Assembly: GCA_949840935.1 (NCBI GenBank) | Contig: CATKXX010000025.1 | Location: 1-45,406 of the forward strand | DNA length: 45,406 bases | Reading direction: 5' to 3' | Origin: an uncultured Acetatifactor sp. | GTDB taxonomy: Bacteria > Bacillota > Clostridia > Lachnospirales > Lachnospiraceae | Shown: one piece after another, positions 16,676 through 25,267 of the stretch | How positions within the stretch are numbered: position 1 is the stretch's first letter | Layout: each line of letters begins with the position of its first letter | Notes under the pieces: generated by a model | What the model was told of the DNA's origin: nothing | Database searches by the model: none | The model's input: the letters and a program-made list of their open reading frames with translations, nothing else | Made by a program: the position numbers and the translations under genes

Positions 16676-18972
16676 AAAAGCTGTTCTGGATCAGAACCGG
16701 ATTACTGTTGACAGTCCTGGTTTTTGCTGTTTTAGGCGGCAATTTCCTGTATACAGGCGCCGAAAGCGCCTCCCCCCTGGAACAGGCCGTGGAGGCGGTT
16801 CCCATAACAGAAGGTACGCCCCTGACCCAGGCCTTTTCTCCCACATATGCCCGTGTTACCTGTATCTCGCTGGCGCTGCAGCCCTCCGGCCAGGCAGCCG
16901 TCATGCCGGAGACAGCCGGGAATCTCACCGTCACCCTGTCCCGCCATGACACGGGGGAGGAGCTTTTCCAGAGCACGGTCTCACTGGGGGGGGCGCCGGA
17001 TCACTGGTATCTTGACTTCCCCGTAGACTGCAGGCTGGAGCCAGGGGCGCAGTATGATTTCTCCCTTCTCCTGGAGGACAGCCAGGCCCGGAATACCCCC
17101 TCCCTCTACTGCCTGCCCCTGTCCGGGCAGATTCCGGAAATCACAGCGGGACTGTCCGACGGCTCCGCAGGACTGTCCGCATCCGCCGCCATGCGCCTGA
17201 ATTACGATGTGTTGGTTCCCGCCCGGTTAGCCGTATTTGCAGCGTCCCTTGCAGTCATCCTTCTCTGTGCCGCAGCCTCCGCTCTGCATTCCCTTCGCCC
17301 AAATCCCGGCAGGGGACGGGCTGAGAAAAGCGGGACGGGAAAAGGGGCTGCCGGGAAAAACGGGGCTGGAAAAGGACTGCCGGGAAAAAACGGGACTGGC
17401 AAAAACCTGGCTGAAAAAAGCGGGATTGGCAAAGGGACTGCCGGGAAAAGCGGGACGGGCAAAAGCCCCGCTGAAAAAAGTGGGATTGGCAAAGGATCTG
17501 CCGGGAAAAGCGGGACGGGCAAAAGCCCCGCTGAAAAAAACGGGATTGGCAAAAGCCCCGCTGAAAGGGACTGGCCTGAAATCGACACGGCAGAAAACGA
17601 TATGGCCGAAGCAGCCATGGCCGGGGGCGGCAGGGCCGAACCGGACAAAACAGGCCGGAACAAATCCGGCAGGGACAAATCCGGCCGCTCCGGGGAGGAA
17701 AAGGCCGGAAACGAGATCACCCTGAATAAATTCCTGGCTGTCAAAATTCGCGGGCTGTCCCTGATCCATATCCTGTTCTTCGCGGCAGTCACGGCAGCCG
17801 CCGTTATCGTGAGGCTTGCCTTCCTGCCCGTAAAGAGCAATGACTACTATATCGCCTACGAGACCTGGATCCATGAGATCAGGGGAAGCGGCATCCTTTC
17901 CTCCCTTGGAAAGGATATCGGGGATAATCCCCCCCTGTATATGACCCTTGTCACTCTGGCATGTTACCTGCCCTTTGAGCCGGTAGTCATCGTAAAGATC
18001 CCCTCCCTGCTCTTTGACTTCATTCTGGCCGTGGCCTGTGTAAAGCTGTCACGGCAGCTGGGAGTCACAGGGCCCCACCGGAAGCTGACGCTCTATGCCG
18101 TTATCCTGTTAAACCCTCTGACGCTTTTGGATTCAGCGGCCTGGGGACAATGCGACAGCCTCTACAGCACCTTTGTCCTGCTGACGCTGCTGGCCATATG
18201 TGCCGCCAAACCCTGGAGCGCAAAGCCTCCCATTGGCAGAAGGCATTCCTTCTGGAAATCAGGGGACGGCATCTGCCTCCTGTTTGCCATAGCCTTTTCC
18301 CTGAAACTCCAGGCAGTGTTCTTTCTCCCCGTCATCTGCCTCCTGTGGATCATGCAGAAACGGAATGTGCTGAAGCCGCTGCAGCTGCTGTGGATACCCA
18401 TCGTCTATACCATAAGCTGCCTCCCCATGTACCTGGCGGGACGCAGCCTGAAGGTTATGTTTAAGGTCTATCTGGGCCAGGCAAACCGCAATTACGGTAC
18501 CCTTACGCTGAATTACCCGAATCTCTACCACCTGATGGGAACCTGGTCCGAAAGCCTGTATGACAGCTATTTTGTATACGGCATGCTGCTCGCCTTCCTG
18601 CTCTTGATACTCCTGTTCTACCAGCTCTACTGCCGTAAAGTGGAAATGAACAGCCTGACCCTCTGTAAGGTGACAGCACTGTCCATCCTGACTGTCTGCT
18701 TCTGCCTTCCGCTGGTGCACGAAAGATACGCCTATGTGGCCGAAATGCTTCTGTTTGTCATTATGCTGAAGGAAGGGAAGCATATCAAGACAGCCCTGAT
18801 CACAATGCTCTGTACCCTGTTTACCTATTGCTCCTACCTGATGCAGCTGGAGCAGGGCTTTTCCGTGCTGCCGGAACCGGTCATAGCACTCATCCGCCTG
18901 GGCGTGATCTTCTTCCTGGCGGGAGATATCTTTCAGCAAAAGCAGGATGCAGCGCGGCAGGCCGCGAAGTGA
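16672..18972 (+). CDS. Gpi18-like membrane glycosyltransferase with a Lys/Gly repeat insert
   Basis: The 766-residue protein begins with a membrane span (8-28), an extracytoplasmic beta-rich region (30-180) and a second span (about 184-205). A hydrophilic insert of about 145 residues follows. It starts with eight tandem decapeptides of the type (A/P)(E/G)K(S/N)G(T/I)GK(G/S)x (217-298) and continues with a TGRNKSGRDKSGRS-like basic segment. From 357 on there is a polytopic GT-C region with SNDYYIAYETWI and NPPLYMTLVTLA, as in Gpi18-related mannosyltransferases (COG5542). It likely transfers a lipid-linked sugar outside the cell; the acceptor is unknown. The last codons and the stop come from a dispersed repeat remnant. 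Its start overlaps the PHP stop. Confidence 0.8.
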   Translation: MKKLFWIRTGLLLTVLVFAVLGGNFLYTGAESASPLEQAVEAVPITEGTPLTQAFSPTYARVTCISLALQPSGQAAVMPETAGNLTVTLSRHDTGEELFQSTVSLGGAPDHWYLDFPVDCRLEPGAQYDFSLLLEDSQARNTPSLYCLPLSGQIPEITAGLSDGSAGLSASAAMRLNYDVLVPARLAVFAASLAVILLCAAASALHSLRPNPGRGRAEKSGTGKGAAGKNGAGKGLPGKNGTGKNLAEKSGIGKGTAGKSGTGKSPAEKSGIGKGSAGKSGTGKSPAEKNGIGKSPAERDWPEIDTAENDMAEAAMAGGGRAEPDKTGRNKSGRDKSGRSGEEKAGNEITLNKFLAVKIRGLSLIHILFFAAVTAAAVIVRLAFLPVKSNDYYIAYETWIHEIRGSGILSSLGKDIGDNPPLYMTLVTLACYLPFEPVVIVKIPSLLFDFILAVACVKLSRQLGVTGPHRKLTLYAVILLNPLTLLDSAAWGQCDSLYSTFVLLTLLAICAAKPWSAKPPIGRRHSFWKSGDGICLLFAIAFSLKLQAVFFLPVICLLWIMQKRNVLKPLQLLWIPIVYTISCLPMYLAGRSLKVMFKVYLGQANRNYGTLTLNYPNLYHLMGTWSESLYDSYFVYGMLLAFLLLILLFYQLYCRKVEMNSLTLCKVTALSILTVCFCLPLVHERYAYVAEMLLFVIMLKEGKHIKTALITMLCTLFTYCSYLMQLEQGFSVLPEPVIALIRLGVIFFLAGDIFQQKQDAARQAAK
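17320..17565 (+). repeat. Tandem 30-bp repeat coding for Lys/Gly decapeptides
   Basis: About eight in-frame copies of a 30-bp unit lie inside the glycosyltransferase gene. Copies alternate between GCTGAAAAAAGCGGG-type and GCCGGGAAAAGCGGG-type units, so a 60-bp higher-order period is visible. Each decapeptide carries two lysines and three or four glycines. The array is likely to expand and contract by slippage, always keeping frame. Confidence 0.9.
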
Positions 18973-19009
18973 GGCCTACAGACCGAGGAATGATTTTAAG
19001 ACACGCTCC
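18958..19009 (+). repeat. Diverged half of the 162-bp hairpin element
   Basis: This stretch matches the right half of the element at 40478-40639: AGGCCGCGAAGTG is identical, then CAGACCGAGG, AATGATTTT and ACACGCTC recur in order with small changes. It supplies the last four codons and the stop of the glycosyltransferase gene. Confidence 0.7.
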
Positions 19010-19023
19010 TGAACGTATTTGAA

Positions 19024-19072
19024 AAGGGCTGTTGCACAGCAGATGAATCCATCTGCTGAAGCAACAGCCCTT
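19024..19072. terminator. Long double-stem hairpin between convergent genes
   Basis: A perfect 12-bp outer stem (AAGGGCTGTTGC/GCAACAGCCCTT) and a perfect 9-bp inner stem (CAGCAGATG/CATCTGCTG) enclose the loop AATC. The Ts are mostly on the minus-strand side (CCCTTTTC). It lies between the plus-strand glycosyltransferase and the minus-strand 87-aa gene and probably ends both transcripts. Confidence 0.7.
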
Positions 19073-19092
19073 ATGAATGAAAACAGCAAATA

Positions 19093-19356
19093 TTAACCTT
19101 CCACGATCAGATACCTGCCGTCTCCGATCTCAAACACCTCATCGGCCTCAAGGATGGCATCGTCCATTATCCCCTCCGTGTCAATCCCTTCCTCCTCAAA
19201 GAATTCAATCACTTCCTCGACAGAATTCACTACAACGGCCATACACTCTTCCAGAAAGCTTTCCGCTTCCTCCAATGTCTCCGCAACCTCCTCGGGAAAA
19301 AGCTGCTTCTGATTCTCAAGAAAGCACTCCAAAACCGCATCATCAAATTCACGCAT
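19093..19356 (-). CDS. Small acidic conserved protein, 87 aa
   Basis: The start at 19354-19356 (MREFDDAVLECFLENQKQLF) is preceded by AGGAGGTGGGAGT; an earlier ATG lies upstream of that site. The protein is strongly acidic and helical (EEVAETLEEAESFLEECM), ending in DGRYLIVEG. I recall near-identical small proteins in many Lachnospiraceae, sometimes labelled glyoxalase, but no glyoxalase motif is visible. It is probably the last gene of the minus-strand cluster or a unit of its own. Confidence 0.8.
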   Translation of the reverse strand: MREFDDAVLECFLENQKQLFPEEVAETLEEAESFLEECMAVVVNSVEEVIEFFEEEGIDTEGIMDDAILEADEVFEIGDGRYLIVEG

Positions 19357-19443
19357 ACTCCCACCTCCTCTCACATACAGCCCGTCTCTGCGCCCTGCAG
19401 ATCCCGTAGACCGTTACATAATAGTATGATTATGATAATATGA

Positions 19444-20127
19444 TTATGGGTTCTCGTCAAGCCCCTGTATATACTTTAATACCTCCATTGGATGCCCGAT
19501 GATCGCGTCCGCATGGCTCTCCTCCAACTCCTGCCTCTCCCGAAAGCCCCAGAGCGCCCCCAGGGTAAAGGCCCCTGCGCTTTTCCCGGTCTTCATGTCC
19601 GTGGAGGTATCCCCCAGGTACAGCACCTCCTCCGCAGTCAGCCCCAGCTGCTCCAGTATCCGGTACACCCCCTCGGGGCTTGGCTTGATCGCCACATCCT
19701 CCTTCTGGCCCTGTATCACGTCGAAGCAGCCCTTTCCAAAGAGCGTCTCCACCACATTCACCGTCTCCGCATGGGGCTTATTGGACAGCACCGCAAGCTT
19801 TATCCGCCTTTCCTTCAGCGCCGCCAGAAGCTCTTCTATCCCCTCGTAGGGAGTCACCTTGTACATGCAGTTTTCCCGGAAGATTTCTTTGTACCGGGAA
19901 AAGGCCTCCTCAAAATGAAGCCCTTTCTCGTCCCCGCCTGCGGCCAGCGCACGCCTGATTAGGTTCGCCGCCCCGTCCCCCACGAAATATTTGTACTGCT
20001 GCTCCGTAAAAGGCCCGTAACCGAATCCGGCCACCGCCCGATCCGCGCAGTATTTAATGCTGTGAATGGAATCGGAAAGAGTACCATCCAGGTCAAAGAT
20101 CACCGCTTTTTTCAATTTTTCAGCCAC
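19444..20127 (-). CDS. HAD-family hydrolase, phosphoglycolate phosphatase-like
   Basis: The 227-residue protein has the HAD motifs: FDLDGTLSDS (nucleophile Asp12, acid Asp14), a helical cap, LSNKPH (motif II), KPSPEGVY (motif III lysine) and YLGDTSTDMKTG (motif IV). The cap and motif spacing fit the Gph/PGP group, which dephosphorylates small phosphates such as 2-phosphoglycolate. The exact substrate is not certain. The start overlaps the end of maf by 16 bases, so they are likely coupled. Confidence 0.88.
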   Translation of the reverse strand: MAEKLKKAVIFDLDGTLSDSIHSIKYCADRAVAGFGYGPFTEQQYKYFVGDGAANLIRRALAAGGDEKGLHFEEAFSRYKEIFRENCMYKVTPYEGIEELLAALKERRIKLAVLSNKPHAETVNVVETLFGKGCFDVIQGQKEDVAIKPSPEGVYRILEQLGLTAEEVLYLGDTSTDMKTGKSAGAFTLGALWGFRERQELEESHADAIIGHPMEVLKYIQGLDENP

Positions 20128-20726
20128 TCCTTTATCTCCTGATAGAGCCTTCCGGCGGGAAGCCCTACCACATTGTTATAATCACCCTCAATCCCCCTGA
20201 CATATCTGGCGCAGAAGCCCTGTATCCCATATGCCCCCGCCTTGTCCAGGGGATCGCCCGTCCCGACGTATTCCCCGATTTCTTCCTCCGTCATAGGGAA
20301 AAAGCTCACCCTTGTGCGCTCATGAAAGCTCCTCACCGTCTGCTCCAAAGCCCCCGGAGCCCGGTACAAAAGGGTTACGCCGGTATAGACCTCGTGTTCC
20401 CGCCCCTGCAGGCGCGTCAGCATCTTAAATGCGTCCCTCTCATCCAGGGGCTTTCCCAGGATCTCACCCTCCAGCGACACCACCGTGTCGGCCCCGATGA
20501 CCAGCAGCCCCTCCCCGGGGGATGCCCCGCTCCGACAGGCGGCCTCCCGGCCAAGTAACTCTCCCACGGCCTCCGCCTTCTGGCGGGATAATTCCTCCAC
20601 CACCTCCCAGGGCCTTTCGGAAGATATCCTCTCCTCCACCCGGCTGGTCACCACCTCAAAGGGAAGCCCTATCTGCTCCAGCAGCTCCCTTCTCCTGGGA
20701 GATGCGGATGCAAGCACTATCTTCAT
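20112..20726 (-). CDS. maf: Maf nucleotide pyrophosphatase
   Basis: This 204-residue protein opens with KIVLASASPRRRELLEQIGL, the Maf signature. GADTVVSLEGEILGKP (catalytic Asp) and DKAGAYGIQGFCARYVRGIEG follow. Maf proteins hydrolyse dTTP, UTP and modified nucleotides, probably for house-cleaning, and inhibit septation when overproduced. The DKAGAYGIQG motif suits the YhdE-type dTTP/UTP group. Its ATG overlaps the stop of the large membrane protein by four bases. Confidence 0.92.
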   Translation of the reverse strand: MKIVLASASPRRRELLEQIGLPFEVVTSRVEERISSERPWEVVEELSRQKAEAVGELLGREAACRSGASPGEGLLVIGADTVVSLEGEILGKPLDERDAFKMLTRLQGREHEVYTGVTLLYRAPGALEQTVRSFHERTRVSFFPMTEEEIGEYVGTGDPLDKAGAYGIQGFCARYVRGIEGDYNNVVGLPAGRLYQEIKEWLKN

Positions 20727-23032
20727 CCGTGTCTCCTTCCTTTCCGCGCTGGCACCTTCTGTCTCACCCCATAGCCGGCCAGCCCCACAGCCGTAACCAG
20801 GGAGACGAGCTCCGCCAGCCGCCAGCCGGGCATACCCTTATAGTCCACCTGGATATACGCTTCCCCCTCCGGAAGCCTGCAGGCCAGCAGCCTGTCCAGC
20901 GCAACAGCCTCCACCTTCCGGCCGTCCACCAGAATCTCGTATCCCGGATAATAGTACAACGGGAATATCAGGTATTCCTCCTCCTTTGGCACGCTCTCAG
21001 GGGCTACATTTACATGGATGCTGACCCCTGTCTTTTTATAGTCGGAATACCTCACCGGAGTACCGTGCAGCGTCTTAATATAATTGGCGGCTGCTCCGAA
21101 TTCGTATTGGGCCGGCCCCGGGGATTCCCTGTCATCATACAGATACAGGCTGTCGTATTCCGTGTTTGCCTCCAGCGCCATCTCATCATTGACAGAATCC
21201 ATCTCCAGCATCACACTGTCAAAAAAGAACCATGCGCTGCTCAGCGCCACTGTCATAAATATCCCCAGGATCCAGCTTCCGCCCTTTGACCGGGACGAAA
21301 ACATCACCACTCCCACCGCGGAGGTAACGCACAGGCATATGCTGGTAATGCCCAGGAACCTCCAGGAAAACTGCAGCGGCTTCATCAGGTTTCTCAGGAA
21401 TTCAATCTCCCCCACGCGATCCCAGGGGAACAGCCAGGAGGTCAAAAGCAGCGATATCCCGCCGTACACCAGGCAGTGCATTCCCAGGGCCGACGCTTTC
21501 TTTGCCGGGCCGGGCTCCGCCGGGACATTCTTTCCCAGAGGCAACGCTCCCGAAGCTTTCTTTCCAGGGGTGGGCTCCGCCGGGATTTTCTTATTTTCCC
21601 CGGCAGCCGCCAGCAGGTAAAGAACCCCCCCCACTGCCAAAATCCCGCCCACCGTCAGCGGCATCTCCCCCTTTGTAGTCCCCATCATCGTAACCTCCCC
21701 CACTGCAGAGGGGAACAGGGAGAACAGCTGGGAGAAATAGAGCTCAAAGTCCGCCACATAATAATCCAGGTTAAAGCACAGCAGCTTCTCTCCCTGGAAG
21801 AACAGAAACGGCACCAGGAACCATGCATTCAGCAGGCAGGTCACCGCCGCCGCTTTCACCCCTGCCAAAATGCGCCCCCCGATCTCCCTGCCGGGCTTCT
21901 TCCCGCGCACACTGGCCGCCAGCCATACCGCCGTCTCGATCACCAGGAAGAAAACCGCCATCAATACGGACATGACATGGGACTGCAGGATGCAGGTCAC
22001 TCCCAGGGCCAGGAGATACCATTTCTTTTTCTCTCCCCACAGAACCTCATAAATCCCCCACAGCACCAGCGGGAGGAACACCATTGCCAGAGCCTCCCCC
22101 ACAGCCGCCCTGAGATACGTATCGATCAGCCGGTACAGGGAAAAGGTGTACAGCACGCTGGCCACATACGCCATCTTCTCAGAGCCCGTGATCCTGCGCA
22201 CAGCGTAAAATGTCAGCATCGCCGACGCCACGTTCATAAACACGACCAGCAGCTTATAGCAGAGGATCACGGACACATCCAGGAAACGCGGGAGCACTGC
22301 GAAATACAGGAACAGCTGCGGATACATGGAAGCCGTCAGATTGCCGAAAAGCTCTGTCTGCATGGGATTAATCCGCACCGGGAACGCCCCGCTGCGAAGC
22401 CCCTGGTACAGCCCCTCCATACGGGCCAGATGAAACAGCAGGTCATGCCCCTTGAGCAGGAAATCCGACAGCATGGGGACACTGGCGGCAAGGCCGATCC
22501 CCACCAGTATCACCTCATTCTTATATCGTTCCACCGGCACATACCAGCCCAGAATGGCAATGCAGGCCGCCGACAGGAAACAGATCAGAAACAGCAGGTA
22601 GTGATCCCTGTCCAGCAGCTGCACACGCTGGATGACCACTTCCTCAAAGCAGCTCTCCTTCTCCGGCCAGATACGCAGCCCATAAGTCCCTTCCTCCAGG
22701 TGTACGTTCAGAACGGCCACATCACGGATTCCCTCCCGCAGTTCCGTCCTGGCAAATTCCACGCCCATACGGTTTTCGGAATCCGCCGTACAGTCCGAGG
22801 ACGCAATCGCATAATTCCCCTCCGAGGCCCCGTAATGGATGATCTTTATCTCATAATCCCCCGCCTTTAAAAAGGGAATTGTTACCTCCTCCGGGCTGTA
22901 CTCCCATTTCCTCCGGTAGACATCCGGGTTCAGCAGGCAGAAAAAGCCCAGTGTGAGCAGGATCATGATCGCCGCCTTGTGCAAAAGGCCCAGCCTGTAT
23001 TTTGTCCTGCATCGGTTTAACAAGTCTTTCAT
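20723..23032 (-). CDS. Large polytopic membrane protein (YfhO / PTPS-related GT-C type)
   Basis: The 769-residue protein has an N-terminal span, a short extracellular beta domain (50-145), then about ten hydrophobic spans. The loop GHDLLFHLARMEGLYQGLRSG and the later TYLRAAVGEALAMVFLPL are typical of the 6-pyruvoyl-tetrahydropterin synthase-related membrane family (COG5617) and of YfhO-like GT-C enzymes. An extracellular C-terminal domain (about 640-740) contains IFPLYYYPGYEILVDG, as in YfhO. A hydrophilic linker in the middle has two copies of a PAEP-x-P-x-KKAS motif. It likely glycosylates a surface polymer such as lipoteichoic acid or a protein. It is followed by maf with a 4-base overlap. 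Confidence 0.82.
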   Translation of the reverse strand: MKDLLNRCRTKYRLGLLHKAAIMILLTLGFFCLLNPDVYRRKWEYSPEEVTIPFLKAGDYEIKIIHYGASEGNYAIASSDCTADSENRMGVEFARTELREGIRDVAVLNVHLEEGTYGLRIWPEKESCFEEVVIQRVQLLDRDHYLLFLICFLSAACIAILGWYVPVERYKNEVILVGIGLAASVPMLSDFLLKGHDLLFHLARMEGLYQGLRSGAFPVRINPMQTELFGNLTASMYPQLFLYFAVLPRFLDVSVILCYKLLVVFMNVASAMLTFYAVRRITGSEKMAYVASVLYTFSLYRLIDTYLRAAVGEALAMVFLPLVLWGIYEVLWGEKKKWYLLALGVTCILQSHVMSVLMAVFFLVIETAVWLAASVRGKKPGREIGGRILAGVKAAAVTCLLNAWFLVPFLFFQGEKLLCFNLDYYVADFELYFSQLFSLFPSAVGEVTMMGTTKGEMPLTVGGILAVGGVLYLLAAAGENKKIPAEPTPGKKASGALPLGKNVPAEPGPAKKASALGMHCLVYGGISLLLTSWLFPWDRVGEIEFLRNLMKPLQFSWRFLGITSICLCVTSAVGVVMFSSRSKGGSWILGIFMTVALSSAWFFFDSVMLEMDSVNDEMALEANTEYDSLYLYDDRESPGPAQYEFGAAANYIKTLHGTPVRYSDYKKTGVSIHVNVAPESVPKEEEYLIFPLYYYPGYEILVDGRKVEAVALDRLLACRLPEGEAYIQVDYKGMPGWRLAELVSLVTAVGLAGYGVRQKVPARKGRRHG

Positions 23033-23068
23033 GTTTTCTGTTTCCTTATGATTTACGCATTGTTCTGC

Positions 23069-25198
23069 TTATTTTTGGTGCATCTCGGGAATGAAAGTCC
23101 GGGCTGCCAGAGGATTGTCCTTTGCAGCGGCCCTGGCCGCCTCCACCGCCTCCCTGCAGAAGGCCTCCTGGGACTGGAACAGGGGCTTGCCCCGCTTATC
23201 CGGCTTCAGGTAAGTCCCGTCCTCCTGCAGCACGGAAGCCTTCACATTATCCTTCAACTGGCACTGTAAAATATGCATCAGCTTATTCTTCAGATCGGCC
23301 CCGTCAATGGGAAAGAGGATTTCCACCCGGCGTTCCAGGTTGCGGGGCATCCAGTCCGCGCTGCCGCAGTAAATCTCATAATCGCCGCCGTTCTCGAAAT
23401 AGAAGATCCTGCTGTGCTCCAGGAAATTCCCCACAATGGAACGCACCGTGATATTCTCGCTGACACCCTTGATGCCCACCTTCAGGCTGCAGATCCCCCT
23501 GACGATCAGCTCGATCCGCACTCCCGCAGAGCTGGCCTCATACAGCGCGGCAATGATATCCCTGTCACAGAGGGAATTCATCTTCGCGATGATATGGGCG
23601 CTCTTGCCCTCCTGGGCAAACTGCTTTTCCCGCTGGATCAGATCCAGGAATTTATTTTTCAGCCAGAGCGGGGCCAGGGAAAGTTTCCTCCAGAACAGCG
23701 GCTCGGAATACCCGGACAGCATGTTAAAGACTGCCGTAGCGTCCTCCCCGATATCCTCGGAGCAGGTCAGCAGGCCGATGTCCGTGTACAGCTTCGCGGT
23801 AGCATCATTATAATTCCCCGTTCCCAGATGTACATACCTGCGGATACTGTCATTCTCCCTGCGCACCACCAATGTGATCTTGCTGTGGGTCTTCAGCCCC
23901 ACCAGGCCGTATATCACATGGCAGCCGGCCTTTTCAAGCATCTTCGCCCAGACGATATTATTCTCCTCGTCGAAGCGCGCCTTCAGCTCCACCAGGACTG
24001 TGACCTGCTTCCCGTTCTCCGCCGCCTGCGCCAGAGCCGCGATAATAGGGGAATTGCCGCTGACGCGGTACAGTGTCTGCTTGATGGCGAGCACATCCGG
24101 ATCCTTTGCGGCCTGGCGGATAAAGTTTACCACAGGCTCAAAGGTCTGGTAGGGATGATGCAGCAGGATATCCTTCTTGCGGATCTCCTCAAAGAGATTA
24201 CAGCCCGCGGGAAGCTCCGGCACCGGCTGGGGGGTATACTTCGGAGTCTTCAGATGATCGAAGCCCTCCAGCCCGTATACCTTCATCAATACGGTCAGAT
24301 CCAGGGGGCCGTCGATCTCATAGATATTCTGTTCTTCCATGCGCAGCTCCTCCATCAAAAAATGCAGCAGGCGCCTGTCGCAGCCGTGCTCCACCTCCAG
24401 CCGGATGGCCTCGCCCCACTGGCGTTTCTTCAGCTGCTTCTCAATCTCCTTCAGCAGATCCGCCGCCTCGTCCTCCTCGATGGTCAGATCCGCGTTGCGC
24501 ATGATGCGGAAGGGGTGGGCGCAGACGATGTCATAATTCAGGAACAGCTTATCGATATTCCTCTCTATGATCTCCTCCAGTAAGATAACCCTCTTTGCCT
24601 TGCCCTCTGTGGGAAGCATTACAATACGATCCAGCACTCCCGGCACCTGCACCGTGGCGAATTCCAGCTCCTCCTTGCTGTTCTTCTTATGCACCATGGC
24701 ACCGATATTCAGCGTCTTATTGCGTATCAGCGGGAATGGCCTGGAGGAATCCACCGCCATGGGAGTGAGCACGGGATATATATTTTCTTCAAAATAATGA
24801 TCGATATATGCCGCCTCCTCCTTCGTCAATTCCTCATGCTGGCGGACAATCTGCAGCCCATTCTGGGAAAGCTTCGGCACCAGTGACCGGTTATAAGTAG
24901 AATACTGGCGCTCCACCAGCTCATGGATTGCCTGGCTGAGAAGCTCCAGCTGCTTTGCCGGCGACAGGCCGGCAATGTCCTGCTTTTCATAGCCCAGATG
25001 AACCATGTCCTGCAGGGACGCGATACGGATCATAAAGAATTCGTCCAGATTAGACGCCGTGATGCTGAGGAATTTCAGCCGCTCGAACAGCGGGATATTC
25101 TTGTCCCGGGCTTCATTCAGCACACGGTGGTCGAACAGTATCCAGCTCAGCTCCCTGTTAGTGTAGTACTTTGCATTACTAAAATCCTTTTTTGACAT
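23069..25198 (-). CDS. ppk: Polyphosphate kinase 1
   Basis: The 709-residue protein has the PPK1 layout. The N-domain begins with YYTNRELSWILFDHRVLNEA. The head domain follows, then the two phospholipase-D-like catalytic domains, with THSKITLVVRRE and YVHLGTGNYNDATAKLYTDIG (autophosphorylated His region) and HSRIFYFENGG (second conserved His). It makes polyphosphate from ATP at the membrane. The ATG at 25196-25198 is chosen over a GTG three codons upstream. The spacing of about 35 bases to the next gene suggests one operon with the membrane protein and maf. Confidence 0.95.
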   Translation of the reverse strand: MSKKDFSNAKYYTNRELSWILFDHRVLNEARDKNIPLFERLKFLSITASNLDEFFMIRIASLQDMVHLGYEKQDIAGLSPAKQLELLSQAIHELVERQYSTYNRSLVPKLSQNGLQIVRQHEELTKEEAAYIDHYFEENIYPVLTPMAVDSSRPFPLIRNKTLNIGAMVHKKNSKEELEFATVQVPGVLDRIVMLPTEGKAKRVILLEEIIERNIDKLFLNYDIVCAHPFRIMRNADLTIEEDEAADLLKEIEKQLKKRQWGEAIRLEVEHGCDRRLLHFLMEELRMEEQNIYEIDGPLDLTVLMKVYGLEGFDHLKTPKYTPQPVPELPAGCNLFEEIRKKDILLHHPYQTFEPVVNFIRQAAKDPDVLAIKQTLYRVSGNSPIIAALAQAAENGKQVTVLVELKARFDEENNIVWAKMLEKAGCHVIYGLVGLKTHSKITLVVRRENDSIRRYVHLGTGNYNDATAKLYTDIGLLTCSEDIGEDATAVFNMLSGYSEPLFWRKLSLAPLWLKNKFLDLIQREKQFAQEGKSAHIIAKMNSLCDRDIIAALYEASSAGVRIELIVRGICSLKVGIKGVSENITVRSIVGNFLEHSRIFYFENGGDYEIYCGSADWMPRNLERRVEILFPIDGADLKNKLMHILQCQLKDNVKASVLQEDGTYLKPDKRGKPLFQSQEAFCREAVEAARAAAKDNPLAARTFIPEMHQK

Positions 25199-25267
25199 AA
25201 CCCTCACCCTCTGTTCCTGCCCGCCCTCCGGCGGGGTCTTTGATATGGCAGCCAGGCGTCCTGCCGT

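Noticed and set aside
17320..17565. CRISPR-like direct repeats
   Set aside because: The repeats are tandem, without spacers, and are in frame inside a gene.
17202..17874. Proline/phenylalanine-rich repeat frames antisense to the Lys/Gly array
   Set aside because: They are the complement of the 30-bp array; the sense frame fits a protein with membrane domains on both sides.
21476..22870. 464-residue open frame antisense to the large membrane protein
   Set aside because: The sense strand has a clear membrane protein; the antisense translation is rich in His, Gln and Arg as expected for a shadow.
23273..24583. 436-residue open frame antisense to ppk
   Set aside because: ppk has all catalytic motifs on the sense strand and the antisense frame has no signal.
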